This document shows, piece after piece, positions 13,278 to 26,400 of a stretch of DNA of 64,000 bases. Within the stretch, counting starts at the first letter, position 1. Each line of letters starts with the position of its first letter. The stretch is from Larus michahellis (taxonomy: Eukaryota > Chordata > Aves > Charadriiformes > Laridae): assembly GCF_964199755.1 (NCBI RefSeq), contig NC_133899.1, forward strand, positions 3,782,001-3,846,000. Reading direction: 5' to 3'. The position numbers and the translations under genes were made by a program. Under the pieces are notes generated by a model. It was not told the origin of the DNA, ran no database searches, and worked only from the letters and a program-made list of their open reading frames with translations.

Positions 13278-15009
13278 AGCTTTAGCCAATAATCAAGTCG
13301 TCTTTTGCATTAAAAAAATCTTGGGTTTCAAAATCAGATGCCAACTTCAGGGCAAAACAACCTACAGCAAAAACTGAAACGCTAACGGAGAAAGCCCCAG
13401 CAAAATGTTTCCCTTTAAACGCAGCGTGTGGATTTTGAGAAAACCCATTTGTAGATGCATTACTCATGCAAATCACTGCCGTTCCCAAGAAATGTTATCC
13501 TCAGATACAGCCATCTCGGCTGCTTATGACCGCCAGGGACTTCACGAGCAGCCAGCTCGTGGAAATGTCTTCTTCCAAATAACAGCAAGTACAATACTTT
13601 AACTAAACAGTGCCAAGAGGAAAAACTCAGCTGGAGGGAGGATGATCTACACTGAATATCCAGGCTGCAGGGAAGAGCCACTCTGCTGTCAGTGTTTTGC
13701 GTTAGTATTTTACACCTGGGGTTCAGCTGTACTTAGCTGAGGCAAAGTAAAGCTCAGGACAGGCTTTAGAACTCCTCTGAGATGTGGGGTACATATTTTG
13801 GAGTTTAGCTAGCAACCAGTTCACGGCTGACACGCTTATGGCTAACTGCACCGTGGTCACGTCCCACAGAGTTCTTCCCTGACTGTCATCTCAGAGGACT
13901 GCCGCATCCATCTCTGGGAAAACAGAGAAACGCCCTGTGGAAATCCCATTTCCAATGAGATCTTCTTTCTTTTCCTTGCATTGTTTTTATTGAGATTTTG
14001 AGATTTTTAAAGACTGAGGATATTTTCTGGCAGACTGTGGTCAACCTTATGAGAGCATCCTGCCCTTGCAGCAGGTGTGCAGGGAAGAGGGACCAGACGC
14101 TCATCAGGTTCAGAAAGCAATGGAAACCACTTTGTTTTCTCCAGAAAAAATGGAAAATGGAGACTATCGTCTACGCTGAAGGATGATCCAGGATGATTTC
14201 TGAAGACATTTCTACTTAGAAGTCATACAAGCACTATCAGGGATGAGAGTGTAGATGTAGAGATGTACAGCAGCTCCAAGCAGCAATTTAAGTGGTGTTT
14301 AATAAACGTACACATAAGGTGGTCAGAAGAGACTACTTTTTTTAAACAGGGGATTTAAAAAACAAAACCCACAAAATTCTGTTTTTCCTTTGTGAATTTG
14401 CAAAAGACACCCTAACACCTTCGTTGTAAGACACGCGGCTCTTCCTCTCTGCTCTAACAACCACCTTCTTGTATGCACGAGGGAAAATCCAGCGATTCTC
14501 TCTAGCAGTCTTCCTGCACTTCGTCCTCTCGCAGAAAGGAACAAGAGAAATTTCGTCATTCTCCAAGACTCGGTTTCTCCACTTCTAACACACCTTTGCC
14601 CTTCGGTATCGGCAGCCCTGGGGATGCCAGTTCAAGGTTGCAGCACCACCACTTGCAAAAAGCTGCATTTATTCGCCTCCACATAACTTAATTTCTCAAT
14701 GCCAAACGCAATTTTACACGGTTCAGAGACCACTTTTCCAAATTCCAGTTTCGTTGCTTTTCCTTTTTTCTCCCCAGCCGAGGACGGCAATCTGGCAGCG
14801 CTTAAAACACTTTGCTTCCCATCTTTTATCCCTTGGAAGGGGCTCGGGAGGTTTATTGCATACTGTGATCTTATCACCAGCTACTCCAGTCCGTGGCAAT
14901 AAATGGGGAGGGTGTCCGGGGTGTCCCGCGGTGGGTGCAATTGCAGCGTGGCATCCATGCAAGGGGACCCTTCCCACCACGAACTGCTGCAAAGTACATC
15001 CACACCTAG

Positions 15010-15283
15010 ATATAGAGAGAGATATAGATACAGATATAGATATAGAGATGATTAGAGATAGATATAGATATAGATATAGATGACATAGATAGATAGAGAT
15101 AGAGATAGAGATAGAGATAGAGATAGAGATAGAGATAGAGATAGAGATAGAGATAGAGATAGATAGATATAGATATAGATATAGATATAGATATAGATAT
15201 AGATATAGATATAGATATAGATATAGATATAGATATAGATATAGATATAGATATAGATTAGATATAGATATAGATATAGATAT
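15010..15283. repeat. GATAGA / GATATA hexanucleotide microsatellite
   Basis: It has a pure GAGATA block at about 15084-15160 and a longer pure ATAGAT/GATATA block at about 15164-15283, preceded by an imperfect mixed stretch. The long open frames here (poly Ser-Ile and Tyr-Leu) are artefacts of the repeat. Confidence 0.95.
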
Positions 15284-18200
15284 CTCACCCTTTTCAAGCA
15301 ATGTTGTCCGTTTATTTCAGCACCAAACGGTCACTGGAAGGTCTTGATGGGATATTTATGAGGGCTTTAAACTGTTTTGCCATAGTAATGGGGATGTTAC
15401 ACCGCACGCTGAAAGCTCGTCCAGCTAAAGGCTGTTCAGCACTCGTAATGCTTATGGCAGCTACAGCAGAAAGAAATTAATCTCTTTTTTAAGTTATCTG
15501 CGTCATTAATTGTCGGCATAGCCAGCGGGTTGGGTAGCCCTAATGTATCGGTCACCCATGAAATAAGTTTAATGTCCAAGGAGCAACGCTGAGAGGGGAA
15601 ATAAAGCAATCTGGAGTTCATCTTTCTATGTGTTCAGCGCCTACGAGGATCTGTTTATGTGGGGGAGGATATAATTTCATGTTTTCCAGCGTACAAATTC
15701 ACCAAGATTAAACAACACGAGCTAAACCCTTGTCTGACGGAAGCCAGCTTCTGCGGGATAATGTTGATTTACACCTGCCCAGGAGCTAACCCTCTGAATC
15801 CAGCCAGAAAGCTTTTTTCAGATCTTGGAGGAAAATAAACGCCACAACAGCGATTTGCTCTATTTAAGAAAAAAAAAAAAAAAAAAAAAAGGGGATAGAT
15901 AGAGTACTCGATACACAGGAGGAGAAAGAACTCCCCCGTCTGAAATCAAAGCTCAGGGCTACAGCCAAAAAGAAACGGTATCGTTTAGGGGCAGATGAAA
16001 GAACATGTAAGTTCAGCATGATGTCATGGCTGTTTATGCAGTTAAATCGCTCTTTATCATACACCAGACACATAATGACTTTCTAAGGCTCCCACTGGAC
16101 GGATGGTCCGTCTCTGTAATAAATGTTGACAAGTTTTATATAAAACTGTATATCATTTTCAATTCCCAGCGTAGCCATTTGAACCTGTGATTAATAACCT
16201 CGCAAATCTTATCTGTTTGAAAATAAGAGGAGCTGGGTTTGTTTCCTTCAGATTAGGGTTCAGGGCTTAACAACAGGAAAATAGCCTGCTGAGATCACTC
16301 TGGTTTTCATGGCACATAAAAGTAAAAACCAAGAAAACAGAATTTAAAAATACGCTAAACATTCATATCACAAAGCAAATAAGATACTTCACGAGTCGTG
16401 ATAACATTGATTCATGAAGTCTGTAACCAAACAATTGTTTTATATCAGGCAGAATAACTGTGAAGGGAGAGATAGGCACTTGTACATTTAAATTAAAACA
16501 CTAATTGGCCGATAAGATGTACCGCAAAAAATAATATCCAGACTCAAACTTCTTGGTGGCTTGTCAAACTGAAATGAGAAATCTTTAGGCAAAGATAGAG
16601 AGAAAAATGGGGCAAGAAGTTGGGATTCCAGATCTGTGTTTGGCCTGGGTACAGCTGATATCCAGGATTGCAATAAAAGGGGGAAAAAAACCTGGGAAAA
16701 ATAAATTAAAAAACCCACTACCACATTGCTCCAGTCTTTCCCAGATGTCTTAAAAATACCCAGAGCCTTATTGCGAGAATAAGCTGGTTTACAGTCAGCA
16801 CAGGGACAAGAATAAATTAAAAAGCGGTGCTAAAATTCCACCGGCGTAGGAGCTGAGTAGAGCAACCTGCTGAAGAGAGAAATTTTCTCTAAAATCCACT
16901 TAAAAATCCACTTTAAATCTGCTTAGACCACCGCATTTAAAGCATTCCTAGCACGGGTTGGGAAAAGGAGAGCTAGCTCTGAACCTCGACAGCTTTGTCC
17001 TCTTCTTCCCTATTCCCCCCGTTAACGCTTTGCACCCGCAACCAAAGCCACGAAGTACGACGAAAAAGTATTCCCCGGTCCTTTCCCCTGCAGAAAAATG
17101 ACAGAAAAGAATTAAAAAGGCAGCATCCGATCCGTGTTTTTCCCCTGGCAAAAAAACCACAAAGGGTATTCAGCTAAAATATATCCCGCTCATTTGGTTG
17201 TCAGCTCTCTGCTACGTTGAAATTTTCCTGTGAAATCAGGCGCCTCCTGCCAAGATTTTAATTTATTTTTGGGATGTAGCTTTCTGTCCAAAATTGTCAG
17301 CAGATTTTTCTCTTGAAACAGCTTGGAGTTATTGCAATATTAAAAAGAAAAATTACCTTGCCTTTGACTTCCACGCAGTGGGCTGCTCACAGAGGCTGAA
17401 GATAAGCACTGAGAACTGGGCGCGCTCTTTAATTATATCCCCTTAATAGAAAACTTTTAGTCTGCCTTTGATTTTATGGCACTTCCACACAACGCCAGGG
17501 CAGTGAAGAAAACAGCCATTTCTCCTTATGCTTTTCGTTAAGTGAAAACATCAGGGGTCACCAATAATTCACCTAAGCGAGGAAAGGATGGAACTGGAAA
17601 ATGAGGCGGATCATGGAAAAAATCGAATAATCTCTGGAGAAAAAGCAAGTTATCCCTGCACTGGCAGATGGGTAGAAACATATGGATTTTGGTATGACAC
17701 TTGTCTCCTAGGAGGCACCTCCCGGGGCCTGGACCCAACCAGGTTCACGCATTTCTCAGGGAAAAATTTTGAATTTTTTTTCATCGGTAAATAAAAACTC
17801 AATCACTGATTTATTTCTTGTTTAAGAATGGTGTTTTTCAACCATTCCATACCTCCCACCAGCCTGAGAAATGCTCGGTAACCTCCAGATTTCTCTCTAA
17901 TTGATGGCAATTCTCTGCTTTGTGACAGAGGAAAAAATTGTCAATCCAAAATAGGGGGGAAAAGAGTCAATAAAATCGATGAATCTTGATAGGTTTTTAG
18001 GATGAGAAAAAATACCACTTTTCAAATAATTTATGTTCAACAAGAAATACACAGGAATAAAATTCACTGTTACTGGTTTTGTTGTTCCTCCTCTAGCATC
18101 TATATTGCCTAACAAGTTAAAATATTAAGAAAAACCAAACCCCTTTTGGTCAAGAGCCATAAGGCAGCTACGTGAATGTGAATGATATTCACTGCCATAT

Positions 18201-19924
18201 ACCACTTGAGAATACAATTTGTATTTTTTATAGCATAAAACCAAACTGCAGAACAAGGCAAAGTGAGAAAGTCAATTAAAAATATTCAAAACGTTGTTTG
18301 CTTAATCATCACCGTAGGATCAGAATCAGCCTTTGCGGCACCATGGACCACTAATAATATCAAACTGGGTTAAGGCTTGGGAAAGAAACGCAGCCTATCC
18401 CTAACGCAAACATGTGGCGTGATGGAAACAAGTGTGTTTGTCCACGAGAGGTCTCTAGAGCCCTGTATAATCACAGAATATTTCCATGGATTGCTCTTCG
18501 CCTCCTTTGAAATCAGACGGATGTTTGGATGCTCACGTCCAGCTCATGGGGACCCCCACGCGTGCCCCCTCTGGATCTGGCACATTTTGGCCTTCCTCAG
18601 CCAGGAGGAGGAGGAGGATGGACAGGGTGTCTGCAGGAGTGGGCAAATGTCTCCAAAGGGGAGAAAGAAGTCATTTGTGGTTGCATCCATGCTCTCCCTG
18701 GGCATTAAAAAGATACATTAGCCCCTGGCTTACGAGAGCAGCTAAGGCAAAGGGCAAGTATTTCTTGCTTATCCCGTAGATAAACAGGGGAAAAGATACT
18801 TTTCCTTGTGAAAACATTTTATCTAGTACCAAACAAGAGGTCAGTCAACGGTAGCACGGCTGGCACTGCAAGCTGGAGGGGGGATGGGGAAAGTGTCAAG
18901 TCCTTTTTTAATGGTTTTAACTGGAGACCTCTCCTATGCTGGAGGATATTTGCAAAAGATGCTATCTTAGCAAACGAGCGGTTACCTTAGCAATTTCTCT
19001 GCTGAAATAATGGGAATTCCCTACAAGCTGTTGACCTTTCTAGATTGTAAACATTCTTAAGAGTTTGCACAACTTTGTTATTGAAACATTAATATCGATT
19101 TTGAACCTCCTTACAAATATTTGTTCTATGCTTGCAAAATGGTTATAGAAAGTACCTTTTGATTCAGAACGTTCAGAAATCAAATGAAATTATGCTTTGG
19201 TTTATAATTACCAACTATTTCTGCTTTAGTCAGTTACTGACCAGGAAGCAGCAAAATTACCAAATGTTTAGTGCACAAATGCTTTTATATGTAAATCCCA
19301 CCCCAAGAAGACTTTGCAAAACAAACATATGCTGAAAGTAATTATAGATGACAGCGGACACATTTGGAGAATCTATTCTCTCGGTCTCACAAGAAAAGAT
19401 TTTGTTTCTTTCCGTTTGTCTAAACGATAAGTTGCAAATTGTTGGCCAGTCCCATCATTTGCTTCCTGTGGGATATCGTTTCTTCAGCCTCCGTAACTGC
19501 TCTTCTCGGTCCGGTAAGAACAAACCCCAGCCTATACATATATATATATTTATATAATTCCCACAAAATGTATCTCCTTGCTGAAGAGCTGGAGCATTCT
19601 CAGCACCTGGTGATTCCTCTTACCACCAAAGACTAAAGCAGAAGACACATATTAAGAAGTTCACAGCAGACTTCATTTTTGGAGCTGTTCGTTTTCCTGT
19701 GTTAGTCACAGTGGATTCACGGATGGTGCGAAGGGAAAACCGAAGGGAAGACAGAAGCTGCAACATGTTGAATTAGCGCCGATTTTATCAAGCACTCCTG
19801 AAAACCCCAAGAACAATTTTTGTCTTGGCCAGCTGTGGTAACTGTCGGGTCTCATCAGAGGGTGTCACAAGGAAAGCAGAATCCTGCTCTAGGAGTTTTC
19901 AAGGGGAATAAAATCAGTCTTTAC

Positions 19925-20060
19925 CTATTCGAACACATGTTTCACCAAACCCCCATCGGCTGTCATGGGCAGGGCATAAATCTCCATGGCTAATACCTTT
20001 GCATGCTCTTCCTTGGAAAGCGTTTCTCTTGCTTTCTTTACCACAAATGGAAACATATCC
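19925..20060 (-). CDS. Candidate terminal exon (44 codons and stop) of the RPH/PEP-synthase-like gene
   Basis: The acceptor is TTATCTTTCAG|GG. The exon opens one base before a codon, exactly the phase exon 9 needs (AG plus G gives Arg363). It then reads DMFPFVVKKARETLSKEEHA and MEIYALPMTADGGLVKHVFE to a TAG at 19925-19927. The composition looks like coding sequence. It would give a 407-residue protein with no catalytic domain. Caveats: the intron would be 10.8 kb, the TAG is immediately followed by GTAAAG so a splice site cannot be ruled out, and I do not recognise the peptide. It could belong to another gene. Confidence 0.4.
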
Positions 20061-23000
20061 CTGAAAGATAAACACCGTGTGCCCGAGAGCGTGGGCTCGG
20101 CGCCCCCACCCAGCCCCGGGCGAGCGGGGTCTCCGAGTCGGATCTCAGCACAGACTTCCTCAGATCGCGGCCCCATGGAGCCTTCATGAAGACGGCGGCC
20201 CCCAGAAGATCGGGGCTTTGAACAATGAATGCCTTAAGTGTGGTTTTCAACTTTTTCCCCCCCTCCCCCTGATTTGTGGACCATTAAAAATGTTCCAGCG
20301 GAGATACAGGATACCCTTTAAAATATGGAGATTTCTGTGTAGCATATGTGAACTCTTCTTCCTTACTCCCCTTTCATGGAGCCCCAGGGAGCTGCTGGAA
20401 ATGCCGGCCCTGGGAGATCAAACAAGCTCAGGCTCTGTGAATCAGACAGGGGAAACAAATTCAAGAGACAAGGTTCTCCCGGAAACACCCTCCGGAGTCG
20501 TTCGAGAAGGCAAATTGGAAGTGCAAGTCCCAGCAGACTGAGGGGGGAGAGGCAGCAAAACCATCCCGAACTCACGAAAGGAGAAAGCAGCAACGCGAAG
20601 CCAGCGAAGAGGCGGCCGGGGGGATGCTCTCCTCTGGGACTGCATCGCCCGTAGACGCAGAGGAGCTTTCCACCAGGAGTGTCTGTGTCAACACAACTCC
20701 AGCTAACGTGGAAGGCAATGAACACACCCGGGTGCCTTCCTGCCCCTGGCACAAGTTTGTCCATGTATTTGCACAAAATTGCCCCGGGTTCTCAGTCAGT
20801 TTGAACTAATGAAGTGCCATAAACTTTATCGTTTTCTATGAAATATTGCTCAGTAATGATAACAAATAGCATTTAAACCAGATTTCTGGTGTGAGTGATG
20901 AAGGATTTGAATAAAATAAACGCAGAGAAGAGTTTCCGTGTCATGATTTGATATTTTTCCCTTGAGACGGAGTCAGACAAGTCCATATAAAAGAGGGTGG
21001 AGAATCACAGCCCGACAATGAAGCTGAGAAAGCCTGAGGGAGAAAGAGATGGCTGGAAATGGGTCTTCATCAACCAGCTTATACCCATTCCAGAAGAGCC
21101 CCAAACATCAGCAGAGCTTCTCTGTGTTCCAGCGCTTCCCAAATGCTACATGAGCCTTTCAAGGACTTAGTGATGGCCAAATTCAGGATCCAAGAGATGA
21201 AACCAAACTCCATAACCACTTCCCACTTCCAGTCCTCTTAGTCAGCAGAGACTGGGCACAGCAAAGCCCTGGACTTCACTAGGTGCCCGTCAGTTACTCC
21301 TGCGTGTTTATTAGAGCAAAACGAGTGTCCTGAGAGTTCAGCCCAGACTAGTCCTGGTGAAGGAAACTCAACAAAAGGTGGAACAACGGAAGAACCAGAT
21401 GTTTTAGGCTGATGAAACCCATCAACCTAATTAGTGTTCACTTTCCCGAGCACAGCGGAAACGTTTAGTATTCTGGTAATATCAGGGCTGGTTTGTCCAT
21501 GGGAAACTACTGTGTTTTAGAAATCATAAATGCGAATGCAGACCCTCAGTCTTCTTGTGAGCCTGACTCCACGCCTCCTTGTTCGTGTGTAGAGCAGGAC
21601 TTCCTCTGTATGCTTTGCCACTGCGTCCTTTTCTCTCCGAGACAAATGGGACAACACAGAAATAAAGTTTAAGGAACATTTTATACACAGTTGATTAAGG
21701 CGAGGGATAACTGAGCTAATCATCACCCATTTCAGTGCTTTTCCACCATTTCCAGATTGCCAGATTATCCAGGAACAAGGTGCTCCACTAAATATCCAGA
21801 TGATGCTAACTGTGCCTCTTGAGCTGATCCAGTCATCACTATGGAACCCAAAGACTAGCAGTGATTTGAAGGAAAAACCTTGGTATTACCATCATGGTAT
21901 ATTCATAAGATATATTAAAACTGTGGATTCTTTGTAGCCATTGGGCTCTTCACAGTCCAAAGCAACAATTTCCAACCAATAGCGGGCAACGCAACTGCAA
22001 AAATATTTCTTCAGCCCTTTTACTGGAGGTGACTGCACAGCATTTATGTGGTGCAACACACCCCAGGTATCTCCAGCGGATGCTGACATGTTTTGTTCAT
22101 GGGTTTGACTGCATTTTGTTTCTTTTGCAGACTTCCCCCCCTTCTTTTCTTCATCTCGTCTGCTCCATGTCCCACCCCGAAATGCGTAAAGGCTGCTGTA
22201 GGTCTGGGCAGAGCTCACAAGAGGCTGGAAGGGCGTGTGGGAAGCTGCGACGAATGTAAACTCTCGGGTTAACATTTAAAAAATGCTGCTATAGAGTTGG
22301 CCAGACAATTTCTTCCCCAGAGTTTTCCCATGGGGAAAAGACAGACCGTAGCTCTTCCTTCCCATGAAAGGCACTTTGATCTCCCTTGATGAAATGCTTT
22401 ATGTATTTTGGGAGTTTAGTGTAATTGGCTCTGATGGCTCAAGGCTCTTCCCCATCCCCAAAAGTTCTCTATGTCGGTGTTTGTTCTGAAAGCCTCACAC
22501 AACACACGGCTGTGTTAAGTGCACGAGAGACCAAAAGGAGTATATTTATGGCTTCGGGAAAATCTCATTACAGATCATTTATAATAGTCCTTCTTCATTA
22601 TGAAAAGTCTTTTGTGTGGCTGTTTTGTCTTAATGGGAGTCAAACCCCGCGTCGTCAGAAAGCCGCCTGACACGTACAGTTATGAATTGCTCAAGAGTGG
22701 CTGCAGAAGGACTCAGTCATGCCTGATGGGACTTAATTCTTAGATATTTGGACTGAACGTTATGTCACCCCTCCTGTCACAGCTGAGGGTTGCCAACCCG
22801 GCAAAGCAGCGGTGCGACACCGGGGGTCCTGCGAGGAGAGCATGTCAGGAGAGCAGAACATTTCTCATCAGCACTGAGATGCACAGATACATCTTACGTC
22901 GGCGTTTACGCTGAGCAGCTCTTATTTTCTCACCTCTCCGCGAGTTACGACACCTATTCACAACTATTGTTTCGGTGTGGAGTATGGTAAACAGGCCTGT

Positions 23001-23406
23001 ATCTGAAAAGTCACTTATTTTGTTAATCTAATAGAGGAAGGAAAACATTCCTGACATTATGGTTTTATCAGCTTATAAACATGTGGTAGAAGCCTACATG
23101 CCTTACAATAACAGCAGAAACAAGACTGGGAAAGGAAACATTGAGATCTGGATGCTTTAGTGAAGACAACCAGCAGCACGGCACATTGTGTAACCTCAGA
23201 GCTTTTCCCACTCCTCACCTCTGCAAAACGCTATTAAATATTCATAAACTTGGGGGGCCTGTAATTATTTTTTTTTTTTTAATTCCTTACCAACTGATTA
23301 TCCAGCCCTTACTTGAAGCGCATGCTCTGAAGGGCGGAGATTGTAGGTTGTTGGCGGTGGGGGGGTGTGTTTTCGGGTTTTTTTGGTTTTGTGTGTGCGT
23401 GTGTAT

Positions 23407-23473
23407 GGTTGGACTCAATGATCTCAAAGGTCCTTTCCAACCATGAAGATTCTATGATTCTATGATTCTATGA
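23407..23473 (+). mobile_element. CR1 LINE, extreme 3' end
   Basis: It has GGTTGGACTCAATGATCTCA, then CCTTTCCAACC, then three tandem GATTCTAT octamers at 23448-23473. Confidence 0.85.
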
Positions 23474-26400
23474 CATTTAGGATTGACAACAAAAACGACA
23501 AACAGTGGAATTTCCTGCGCTTCATCCAACAGGAAGGTTTAAAAAGTTAATCAAAATGTATTGACTATGCACAATTTGGGTCGTTTTGCAGGAGGGAAAA
23601 ATTGCAATTTCCAAGGGAAAGGGGTGATGGGCATAAGAAATATCATTATTGTCTCCTTGCCTGAATAGTTACGACTTTCCTGAACATAAGAGTGGAGAAA
23701 AAATATGAATAGAATTTTTGACCTGCACAAAGGTGTAAGTCAGGTCCCAGATGTCCTCATGGTCGCTTTTTCCCTGTTTATAGATACATACACAATATGG
23801 CAGATGTCACCAGAGGCGCGTGCTTGGCACCACGCCTTCAACCACGACGTTGCTCTGGGCCCCACCCTGGCACCTCGGCTCGCTGGGCTTTCTGGGCAGG
23901 CCAATTTTTATCCTACCGGTGTTGAGCTGCATAGTCCCGCCTGGATGTGTTGTATCCTAGCCCCTTGCCACGGGACCTGACCAAACCTGGCCTCAACCAA
24001 CTTAGATTTTATGGTAGAACATCTTCTGAGAGAGATAATTGCCGTTTTCACTTGCACCCAGATATCAGCGTATTTAGTTGCCCACAACAGCACATTTTTC
24101 TGCGCTGGAATATGCAGAACACCGATCTGTCCCTTCAAGGTGCAAACAGGATGAGACCAAAGGCCTTTCATCTTTTTCCCATCCTTTTCTTCCTCTCATC
24201 CAAAACTTTTCCTGCCTCCTGACACATGAGAATTTGCTGGGTTTGGTGAACAAACTCAAACGACAGAGTCATATGAGGGTTGAAACCAAGGCAGCATCTG
24301 TGCTGAGGTTTATTTTCTTAAGAAAGTCTCCATTTTTTATGGTTAAAGGCACCACCTCAAGGCTACCGTAATTACCCAGTGCTGTTTTCTCCTTGTGTGG
24401 GTGTTTATTTCAGCAATGGTGGGGTTCGTGCTTTGGCAGAGATTGCCTAAGGCCCCCTTTCAGCCCCATTTTGAAAAGTCGAACTTTGAAGCGATATGGG
24501 CAGTTATTTGTCCTTGCAATTGAAAACTTCTAAATAGCATTTCACAAAGCCAGTTTTATGGGGTAAGCTCTCTACGTGCTGCATAATCATAAGAGCACAA
24601 AGGCTAGAAATTTACAACGCATTTTAGAAAAAGAAAAGACAAACAGATGATAATTAAAAAAAAAACGAAGACGACACTTCAAGCCAGTGGGCCAGGTGGG
24701 AAAACGAAGGCCAGCTCTCAAGCAGAAGGCAAAAATGAGGCCTTCTTGTTAGTGTTAGTTGAGGTCATGGGGCCAGATATGCCAAGAGGCGCCTGAATAC
24801 AGAAACCAAAGTCACTTGGTCACATGCCAAAGAAGCCTCCACCTTGTTGAAGTCCCTCCAACAAATACGATCAGAAAAGATACTACTCTGCAGAGGCAGA
24901 ACTTCACTCCCGCATGCCCCAGCCCTCCAGGACTGGCACAGCCATGGGCTGCACCCAGACCCTCACTCCTGGCAACATCTCCTTGCTCAAATGGCATCTG
25001 ATGGACCTCCTTCTGCAAATCACATTTCTAACATCTACAGCAACCAGAAGTCCCTCTCCAGTCTCAGCTCTCACAGGGGCTGCGACAAGGACTTCAGCTA
25101 CGAACAATTCCAGGTCTATCGTGCACAGGGCCATTTCTAAAGTACTTTGGCCAAAGCATTTGCGTTCAGTGCTTAGGACATGCTGTTCCATGCACAGCTA
25201 CCAGGCAATGTAGGACACACCAGAAGAGCATGGCACTCCTACTTTCCCCTCTCTTATCTTTCCTGGAAAACATGATAAATATGTGAGTGAAGCTGCTGGG
25301 ACATGTCAGATATGCATCTCCACCCCACTGCTGCGGATTAAGGAAAAAAAAGCCACTCACCACTCAGCATATTTAGAAAGTCTCCTATGCACAGAGCAGA
25401 CACCTCCAGACGTCTCTGTCGGTGATGTTATTTATAAGTGGACCAAACAGCTTGTTAGGCTAATTGCTCCTGGAGGGATTTAACTCTGTTGAGAAAACTC
25501 GAACAGGGCTCAACTGTTCCAGAGCATTAGCTGCCACTCCTCCCTTTGATTTACATCCCTCGTAAAATTTTATGGCCAGATTAGAATGAACTTCACTTGC
25601 ACTATGTTTTTAGTAAAGTTTTTTGTGCTGAATAAAAGCAAAAATCAATGCTGTAACTAATTACAGTCTCAACCAGGAAAGGAAAATAGCTCAAAACCGG
25701 GGGGCAGGACCCAAAAAGCCCCCCAGAGCAGATCCCTTTGGAGGCCCTGCTTCAGACACCTGAGCTCTGAGCCCAAGTATGTTGGGAGAGCAGCAAGAAT
25801 TAAAGAGCCACTGTTTAGGGAAGAGCAATTTTGGACGGAGAAAGACTGCTGTGGCTTTTTATGGTAAACAAGAGGGAGCGTGAGGCCGTCGGGGTTCCAG
25901 TAAATGGGAGAAGGGAGTGGGTGGTTATCAGTCATTTTGTCTGGAATGTCTTTGAGTCATTTGGCTGCTGAGTTTGTTCTTCTGGAGGGAAAAGTCTACT
26001 TTTGAAATAATTGGTTGCTTTGCAGAGATAATTCAGCCATACAGCGCATTTTTGTTTTTTGATAGATTACAGAACTCCCTGGGCTACACTTCGCTTCACC
26101 GACTGTAAAGCTAGAACATAAATCCGAACAGAAAAAGATTTTTTTTCTTCCTTTCTTTCTACCAGTGAAATACAACGTCACTGAAAATGGCCTTTACATC
26201 TCTACTATGAATACATGAAAGATTGCAAAAAGGAAGGAGAATAAATAAGCCTAGTGAAATATTTACCATTCTAGACATCAGTAGCCAAGGCCAGATTGAT
26301 GGGAAATGCTTAGTTTGGGGCTGACAGCCTTTAAGTGACCTCTTTATAAGTGCCTGAATCTTGAAATTCAACATGCATGTGAGCTCCAGTGGGACGTGCA

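Larger units (their letters stand above)
1..19924. other. Non-coding region without a confident gene
   Basis: Apart from the four tentative exon-like segments, one CR1, the hexanucleotide array and the hairpins, I see no gene, RNA gene or domain here. Local GC-rich patches (about 5760-6030 and 6830-6980) do not form convincing promoters. The sequence could be an intergenic region or very long introns. Confidence 0.5.

Noticed and set aside
14723-15301. 192-codon and 81-codon frames of repeating Tyr-Leu and Ser-Ile
   Set aside because: They are artefacts of the hexanucleotide microsatellite.
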